Shown here in pieces: positions 1-4,869 of a stretch of 8,855 bases of DNA. The notes beneath the pieces are model-generated. The model was given only the letters and a program-made list of their open reading frames with translations. It searched no databases and had not been told where the DNA came from. A program made the position numbers and the translations under genes. Each line of letters opens with the position of its first letter. The first letter of the stretch is position 1. Origin of the DNA: CAZDHT01 sp964505325 (GTDB taxonomy: Bacteria; Planctomycetota; PUPC01); contig CAZDHT010000231.1 in assembly GCA_964505325.1 (NCBI GenBank), positions 1 to 8,855 of the forward strand, in the 5' to 3' direction.

Positions 1-200
1 AGCTGACCGAAGTCGGCAGGTATTCTGTAGAACTTACTCGATTTGGATGGCTCTTGTTCGGTGGCGTTGGGGGCCGGTCTGCCGCTCGGTCTCGTCCCGC
101 CCTGGCGCGCTCTGTCAGACGGGTGTTGGGTGCTGTTGTCGCAGCCAACGAAGAGGAGCCCTGATATCAGAACAAGCTCTGCCGCTCTATCGACACGCAT
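1..200 (-). CDS. Putative lipoprotein, N-terminal part (cut by left window edge)
   Basis: Reading the minus strand from the ATG at 200 gives an open frame that runs off the window edge after 66 complete codons with no stop. Residues 1-20 look like a lipoprotein signal peptide: MRVDRAAE, then a hydrophobic stretch LVLISGLLFVG, then Cys20 in the lipobox FVGC. A Ser/Thr/Pro/Gln-rich, low-complexity linker follows (about 21-56), which is typical of lipoproteins tethered to a membrane. The start is set by a near-perfect Shine-Dalgarno sequence (AAGGAGG, 209-215) with an 8-nt spacer. The visible part is too short to identify a catalytic or binding domain, so the function is unknown. It lies 324 nt downstream of the glycosidase gene on the same strand, so it may have its own promoter. 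The lipoprotein call is fairly strong; the role is open. Confidence 0.7.
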   Translation of the reverse strand, partial: MRVDRAAELVLISGLLFVGCDNSTQHPSDRARQGGTRPSGRPAPNATEQEPSKSSKFYRIPADFGQ

Positions 201-524
201 GATCGCTTCCTCCTTCTTCGTGTAATCCACTCGCTGAGCCAACGTTCCAGACTAGTGCTACTTTGTCAACTCCACGCCAGGGAACAGGTATCCTGACGTT
301 CGCAGGTGTTCTTTGGAGGAACAGTGTGCCGATCGCACGCACCGCAGGACACGGAGCCAGTCTTGCGCGCGCCTGAGGAGCGTCGCCCTCGCGGAGCAGA
401 AGGTTAGTTGGGTTTTGCACCCCGTCTTCTCCTTTCGCTTTTGCCCCCTGCGCATGTGACGGCCCGCTTTTCTGTGATTGGCCGACCCTCCCGGCCTCAT
501 TCTCGCACTCAGCGTGTGCCTCTA
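201..524. other. Intergenic region between the glycosidase and the left-edge lipoprotein
   Basis: I see no convincing gene in these 324 nt. Short open frames exist on both strands but lack plausible starts or protein-like composition. On the minus strand a TTGACA hexamer (264-269) matches a -35 box, but the hexamer 17 nt downstream (AACGTT) is a poor -10. A GGAACGT heptamer (242-248) resembles an ECF-type -35 element. A 5-bp stem GGCCG/CGGCC (480-484 with 492-496, 7-nt loop) lies about 30 nt after the glycosidase stop but has no following T-run, so it is a weak terminator candidate. A promoter for the lipoprotein gene is likely in here but I cannot place it firmly. Confidence 0.5.
209..215 (-). 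promoter_or_regulatory. Shine-Dalgarno sequence AAGGAGG of the left-edge lipoprotein gene
   Basis: The plus strand reads cctcctt, so the minus-strand transcript carries AAGGAGG 8 nt before the ATG at 200. This is the best Shine-Dalgarno match in the window, and it decides the start over an in-frame GTG about 30 nt upstream. Confidence 0.75.
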
Positions 525-3299
525 CTACTGTCCAGCGGCTCCGTTCGGCTCGATGGTCAAGCCATGGATGGCGAACGTGCCTCTCAGGTTCCTGCGGCAG
601 CCTTGTCTTGGCCCGACCTTGATGATGAGCTTCGTTATCTCCTCAAGATTCACCGCGTTCTCGCCGATCGGCGTCTCGAGCCCGGCGTGGGGGAAGGTGA
701 ACGTCAGCGTCTGACGTCGTGGCGCCATCCGTGCAATTGGAAGCGAGCCGAAACTGCCGCTTCGGTCCATCAGGCCTAGCTGGATGAAGTAACCGGCGTC
801 GCCAGCGTCTCGCCAGTCCAGTTCCAGGCGGATCCTGGCGCGGCTGCAGTTAATTCCCAAATGGGGTGAGTTTTGCCGGACGTCATATACGAGACTGCCA
901 GCCGTTTTCCACTTCAGATCCGGGCCGATATCCAGATTGAAGGTCGCTGTACCGTTCTGGATATTGACATTGGAGATGCCTCTGTCACCCTGTGGATTCT
1001 TTTCGTCAGCGCTTGCCCAGGTCTCACACAGCAGCGAACAGAATTCTTTCTTAAGCAGGTTGCCGCCTTCAAGCAGGTCCCCCTTCACCGGGACGACCTC
1101 CGCCTTGTCAACAGTCAAGCATCCGTCCCAAGTGCCTTCCGGCGCGTCGAGAGCCGCCTTCAGGCGAATGATGCTGGCCCGCTTCGCAATCTCGAGGTCG
1201 GGGTCCCGAGCGGTGTCAGTCGGCAGCCAGAACTGTACCCAGCCTGAACGCCCCGGCATCAACTTCACCTCTCCGGGCATGTCCACGCGACGATATGCCG
1301 GGTCGCAGATCGCAACGGTGAAGTAGTGCGGCAGGACGCCATTCTTCCCTTCGCAGGTTACGTGGAACCGGACAAGCGTCCCGAGCAGATTCAACAGGAC
1401 CCCTTCGGTGATCTTTTTCGCGGCGGCCGTGTCCAACACTGGGATGTTCAACGATTCGACCTCCAGCTGCACCTCTCCTTTGGTCTTATGTTTGTCGGGG
1501 CACTGGAAGGAGACATCCGCCTTCAACTGTCCGTTTTCCAGACGGGGTTGCGTGACGGCCTGGCTGTCCGTGTAGTCCTCGGCGGCCCAGCGCGCGTTCG
1601 GTTGAAGGAGTGAGAACCTCTCGGCCGGTGCAACCCCGTCGGAGTCGTCCAGGATGTCCAGAGCGTGCCTGGCCGCACGGGGTATGTGCCAGCGATCGAA
1701 GACTCTGGCAGACCGTATGGCGATCTCCACGTCCAGTGGCTCCCGTGCCGGTTCCCCGGGTTTCTGATACTGGGGCGTCGGATGCCCCGGCACCAACCAC
1801 AGCCCGATCCTTGCAATGCGCTTCAGGTCCACGTGCTCGTCGTCCGGGTACACCTCATAGGGCCGCTTAACGACCGGCGCAGACCAGAGCCGGACCCACT
1901 TGTTGCGTCTCGTTGGCAAGAATTCGCCGGGGCCAATCCAAGCCTGGCCGAGATCATCTGTAAGAAGCAGATGGCCGTACCATCCAGGGCCGTGCTCAGG
2001 CAGCGTCTTCAGATGGACTTCCACGACCACCAGCTTCCCCTCAATATTTGGCGTGTCGATCTTCTCGAGCGAGTGCAGCGCTTTCACCCCGCCACCCGGG
2101 ACTGTACCTTTCACTCGTCTCCAGGACCCGGTGCGTTCGACGAGTTGGAGTTCTCCTCCCAGGTTCTGTTTGTGTCGCTCTCCGAGACGGTTCGCCCTTT
2201 TAGGGGACGCGTCTTGCGGACCTGCGACCCAAAACTCCTGCCTGCGTTGTGGCACGCGGATGTTGGGGACGGGTGCAAAGTTCCGGCTCGGGTCCTTCCA
2301 ATAAAAGACGTAGCTGAACCCCATGTCGCGCAGGTCGGCCGGCGAAAGGCGGGGCTCGCCCTCGGCAGGCGGCGCCGGGTCCATTTCGCCCAGCGCGACC
2401 TCGACGGCGCCCAGGCCCATGCGGTCCAGCAACCGCCGCACATGGAACCCTTCAAGCTTGGTCGACTCGTTCGACTCGTGTTTGCGGTAGAAATGGAATT
2501 GCAGAACGCATCGCGACCGGAAATCGCGGGCGCCGGTTCGTTCGTACTGTTGGCGGATGCGGTGCAGTCTTGGAGCCCAGCGCTCCAGAGTCGCGCGGTC
2601 CCGGAAGCCGATCGAGAATCGCGTTTTCGGCACGCGAAGGACCTCCAGAGCCAGTTCCTCGAGGAACGCACACAAATGCCGGAAGTCTTGCGCGTGCTCT
2701 GTCAGGGCGGCACCGTGACACGGTTCGTTCGCCAGGTCCCACCAGGGAACCACATCAGGGAACCTCTTCTGGTAACTGCGTACTGCTGTTCCAAGGGCGC
2801 GGACCAGCTCCCCTCGCAGCTTCGCGTCACGGAGCCAGTCGGTGTGCTCACCAAGTGGACCGCCATCAACCTCGACCGCCTTCCCGTTCCACATGATGTG
2901 ATCAACGAGGACGGGATACAGCTTCAGACCTGTTGCCCGCGCGGCTTCGAACAACGCATCAAGGTCCTCGTTTACGGAGGCTGAGAGGAATATGTGTCCG
3001 TTGCGCTCCTCGAGGCCGCTCCGGCCGTCAGCGAACAGCCACACTCGGGTCCCTTCCATACCGAGTTGAACGCGCTTCTTGAACTCGGCACGCAGTGCTT
3101 CACGGCTCCACCGCAGCCCGAGCTTCTCGGAGCCGACGTCTGATCCGTAATGCAGCCAGAAGTTGTCGCCCCAGCGGACTTGCTCGACCTTAACCGGCTC
3201 GGCGGGAGCGGCACAGCCCACGGCAAGCAAGTAGACGGCAAGCAACCGCACCACGCCCGCAATCCAGTGCAGCGAGACGAAACGACTCATGCTATCCAT
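525..3299 (-). CDS. Lipoprotein glycoside hydrolase, clan GH-A (GH5-like), with three C-terminal beta-sandwich modules
   Basis: Predicted surface lipoprotein of 924 aa that hydrolyses a beta-glycosidic polysaccharide; the substrate is unknown. Residues 1-29 form a signal peptide ending in Cys29 (AVGC, an acceptable though not ideal lipobox). Residues about 40-350 fit a TIM-barrel of clan GH-A: WWDLANEP at 186-193 gives the acid/base Glu192, QFHFY at 267-271 matches the His/Tyr strand, VALGEMD at 301-307 gives the nucleophile Glu305, and FYWKD at 332-336 supplies the aromatic residue of the last strand. Residues about 380-924 hold three similar beta-sandwich modules that probably bind carbohydrate. 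The start at 3299 has GGAGGG with a 9-nt spacer; an in-frame ATG at 3290 is too far from it, and a longer frame from 3551 would overlap the upstream gene. It lies 55 nt after the anti-sigma gene, so it is probably co-transcribed. The GH family beyond clan level is uncertain. Confidence 0.82.
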   Translation of the reverse strand: MDSMSRFVSLHWIAGVVRLLAVYLLAVGCAAPAEPVKVEQVRWGDNFWLHYGSDVGSEKLGLRWSREALRAEFKKRVQLGMEGTRVWLFADGRSGLEERNGHIFLSASVNEDLDALFEAARATGLKLYPVLVDHIMWNGKAVEVDGGPLGEHTDWLRDAKLRGELVRALGTAVRSYQKRFPDVVPWWDLANEPCHGAALTEHAQDFRHLCAFLEELALEVLRVPKTRFSIGFRDRATLERWAPRLHRIRQQYERTGARDFRSRCVLQFHFYRKHESNESTKLEGFHVRRLLDRMGLGAVEVALGEMDPAPPAEGEPRLSPADLRDMGFSYVFYWKDPSRNFAPVPNIRVPQRRQEFWVAGPQDASPKRANRLGERHKQNLGGELQLVERTGSWRRVKGTVPGGGVKALHSLEKIDTPNIEGKLVVVEVHLKTLPEHGPGWYGHLLLTDDLGQAWIGPGEFLPTRRNKWVRLWSAPVVKRPYEVYPDDEHVDLKRIARIGLWLVPGHPTPQYQKPGEPAREPLDVEIAIRSARVFDRWHIPRAARHALDILDDSDGVAPAERFSLLQPNARWAAEDYTDSQAVTQPRLENGQLKADVSFQCPDKHKTKGEVQLEVESLNIPVLDTAAAKKITEGVLLNLLGTLVRFHVTCEGKNGVLPHYFTVAICDPAYRRVDMPGEVKLMPGRSGWVQFWLPTDTARDPDLEIAKRASIIRLKAALDAPEGTWDGCLTVDKAEVVPVKGDLLEGGNLLKKEFCSLLCETWASADEKNPQGDRGISNVNIQNGTATFNLDIGPDLKWKTAGSLVYDVRQNSPHLGINCSRARIRLELDWRDAGDAGYFIQLGLMDRSGSFGSLPIARMAPRRQTLTFTFPHAGLETPIGENAVNLEEITKLIIKVGPRQGCRRNLRGTFAIHGLTIEPNGAAGQ
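540..2162 (-). repeat. Three tandem beta-sandwich (CBM-like) modules within the glycosidase
   Basis: At protein level the C-terminal half repeats one pattern three times, at residues about 380-540, 560-738 and 745-920. Each module has a first long strand (KLVVVEVHL, TLVRFHVTC, ARIRLELDW), a second strand region with a conserved Asp (GHLLLTDDL, YFTVAICDP, FIQLGLMDR), a strand after a turn (KWVRLWSAP, GWVQFWLPT, QTLTFTFPH), a further strand (ARIGLWLVP, SIIRLKAAL, TKLIIKVGP) and a closing strand (VEIAIRSARVF, GCLTVDKAEVV, TFAIHGLTIEP). This order is typical of jelly-roll galactose-binding-like or carbohydrate-binding modules. Modules 2 and 3 carry four cysteines each (600, 649, 665, 727 and 754, 758, 818, 901); module 1 has none. 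The alignment was made by eye. Confidence 0.6.
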
Positions 3300-3308
3300 C
3301 GGTCGATT

Positions 3309-3314
3309 CCCTCC
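3309..3314 (-). promoter_or_regulatory. Shine-Dalgarno sequence GGAGGG of the glycosidase gene
   Basis: The plus strand reads ccctcc. With 9 nt to the ATG at 3299 it selects that start (MDSMSRF) over the ATG at 3290, which would be 18 nt away, and over the far-upstream ATG at 3551. Confidence 0.65.
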
Positions 3315-3354
3315 GTCTAACGCTCCAATAACCCCCAGCAGTCTCCGGCGAAGC

Positions 3355-4869
3355 TCAGATCGCCCGCTGGGACGGGGCTGGTGTCGGCAGGTCGGCGTCG
3401 AAGAAGATGTCCAACGGGTTGGCCGGCACGGTGCCCCGCAGCGCCTTGGCCTTTTCTTGGATCGCCTTGTACTCTCTCTTGTCCTTGTACCTGTCGAATA
3501 CGTGCTCCTGGTCCAGGAGAACCGAAATGTGGCCGTCGATGTCGACGGCACGTGTCAGGTGCTGAAGGGCGCCCTTGTGTTCTCCGAGTATGCTCTTGAC
3601 CATGGCCAGGGAGAAGTGACTCTTGGCGTCGTCGGGATTGGCCGCCAGACGGCGCTCGAACCCGTCCTCTGCCGCCTTGAACTTCCTGGTGGCTTGTTCT
3701 CGGAGACTCCGCGCGCGGTCAGGGTCGCTCGACTTCTCCTTCTCCGCGAGCTCCGCGGCCTTCATCAGGGCCAGCCCTTCGTTGTACCTGACCTTCACGT
3801 AGCCTGGGATGAGATCAAGGGCGCGCCTGTAATCCCCCATTGCTCTCGCCAGCCGGTCTCTTGCCCGCACAAGGCGCCCCTGATCCATCTCCGCCTCGGC
3901 CAGCTCATACATACTCCAACCCCTGAAATGAAAGGCCATGGCCCTCAGCGTGGCGGCTTCGGAGGAGGCGGGCACAAGACTCAAGATGGTGTCGTACGTG
4001 GTCAAGCTTTCCTCGTACCGGTTCTCGCATTTTTGAGCGAAGCCCAGACCAAACAGCACCATCACTCGTAGACCGCGGCTCTGGAATGTCTGCTGGGCTC
4101 GCGTGAAGGATCGGATCGCTGCCGCGTAGTCTCCGCGTGAAACGTCGCTCAATCCCTGAAACAGGAAACGGGAGCCGTCAAAGGCGGCGGCCAAGTCGAT
4201 GCCCTCGTCATGCCCCAGGGTGTATACAGCGGCGAGGCCCTCGGCTGCCCTTTCCTGGCCGGGACCGAACATTGACTTGATGATGTGGCTATGCAGCTGT
4301 CGGGTCTGCCTCTGTAGCTGTTGGGTCTCCGCCCAGAGCGCCCTTGCGCGGGCCGCGTCCTCACGGGCGTCGCTCAACTGTCTGACGAGCTCGGAACTAT
4401 CCGTTCTGCTGTGGGCAATCGCGTCGGTCAAGCCGGAAAACTGCCGCGACACCGTCCACATCATATGGCTGTACAACAAGAGGAGGAGAAGTGCTGCTGC
4501 CGCGGCAGGCCGCAGGCCTTTACTGCGCCAAAACGCGGCGATGACTGCGTTGAACCACGCGATGGCCGCGGCGGCCCACTCCCGAGCAGGATGCAGCTCT
4601 GTGCTCTGGGGTTCCGGGCCGGTCTCCCCGGCCGCTCCCACGGCTTCAGCCGCCTCTGACCACAGCCGCTCTTCCCGCCGACGGTGTTCGGCCAGTTTGC
4701 CGAGGTCTTCGTCGAGGGCGCGTTCCGCCTCCCTCGCGTAGTGTGCGTCCATTAGATCCCGGCAGTCGAAGCACTGCGCCAGATGCCGAGTGATGGCAAG
4801 TTGCTGTTCCGGTGTGGGCCGGACATCACCGTGTGGCGGGAGGTATTGCTTCACCTCGTCACAGTCCAT
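3355..4869 (-). CDS. Anti-sigma factor-like protein: zinc finger, membrane segment, coiled coil, TPR repeats
   Basis: Predicted partner that holds the upstream sigma factor at the membrane. The 504-aa protein begins with Cys3 and has HLAQCFDC at 29-36 (His29, Cys33, Cys36), the HxxxCxxC signature of zinc-binding anti-sigma domains (zf-HC2). Residues about 98-114 are hydrophobic and possibly amphipathic; 121-138 (Ala/Leu-rich) is the likely membrane span, with basic residues on its N-terminal side that fit a cytoplasmic N-terminus. Residues about 155-195 look like a coiled coil. Residues about 236-450 carry TPR-like helical pairs, for example GDYAAAIRSFTRAQ (246-259) and a repeat ending ALDLIPGYVKVRYNEGLAL (350-368), predicted to be periplasmic. 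The start at 4869 has GGAG with a 9-nt spacer. The frame overlaps the end of the sigma gene by 11 nt, which suggests coupled translation. In-frame ATGs at 4875 and 4917 are less likely. The role is inferred from motif and context. Confidence 0.8.
   Translation of the reverse strand: MDCDEVKQYLPPHGDVRPTPEQQLAITRHLAQCFDCRDLMDAHYAREAERALDEDLGKLAEHRRREERLWSEAAEAVGAAGETGPEPQSTELHPAREWAAAAIAWFNAVIAAFWRSKGLRPAAAAALLLLLLYSHMMWTVSRQFSGLTDAIAHSRTDSSELVRQLSDAREDAARARALWAETQQLQRQTRQLHSHIIKSMFGPGQERAAEGLAAVYTLGHDEGIDLAAAFDGSRFLFQGLSDVSRGDYAAAIRSFTRAQQTFQSRGLRVMVLFGLGFAQKCENRYEESLTTYDTILSLVPASSEAATLRAMAFHFRGWSMYELAEAEMDQGRLVRARDRLARAMGDYRRALDLIPGYVKVRYNEGLALMKAAELAEKEKSSDPDRARSLREQATRKFKAAEDGFERRLAANPDDAKSHFSLAMVKSILGEHKGALQHLTRAVDIDGHISVLLDQEHVFDRYKDKREYKAIQEKAKALRGTVPANPLDIFFDADLPTPAPSQRAI

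Noticed and set aside
43..225. 60-aa open frame on the plus strand
   Set aside because: It is antisense to the lipoprotein start, which has a much better ribosome site and a recognisable signal peptide.
480..496. GGCCG/CGGCC stem-loop as terminator of the operon
   Set aside because: The stem is only 5 bp with a 7-nt loop and no T-run follows on the minus strand, so it is too weak to list as a terminator.
187..500. Two small minus-strand open frames (77 and 80 aa)
   Set aside because: Neither has a ribosome site at a usable distance, the composition is not protein-like, and one overlaps the lipoprotein start in another frame.
1665..2984. 439-aa open frame on the plus strand
   Set aside because: It lies wholly antisense to the glycosidase, whose catalytic motifs and signal peptide are clear. 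It has no recognisable domain, signal or good ribosome site and is explained by GC-rich codon use on the other strand.
3300..3551. 84-residue N-terminal extension of the glycosidase frame
   Set aside because: The extra residues are Arg/Ser/Thr-rich and overlap the anti-sigma gene in another frame. The Shine-Dalgarno and signal peptide place the start at 3299.
3289..4071. 260-aa open frame on the plus strand
   Set aside because: It is antisense to the TPR part of the anti-sigma gene and the start of the glycosidase gene. The composition is irregular and no motif is visible.
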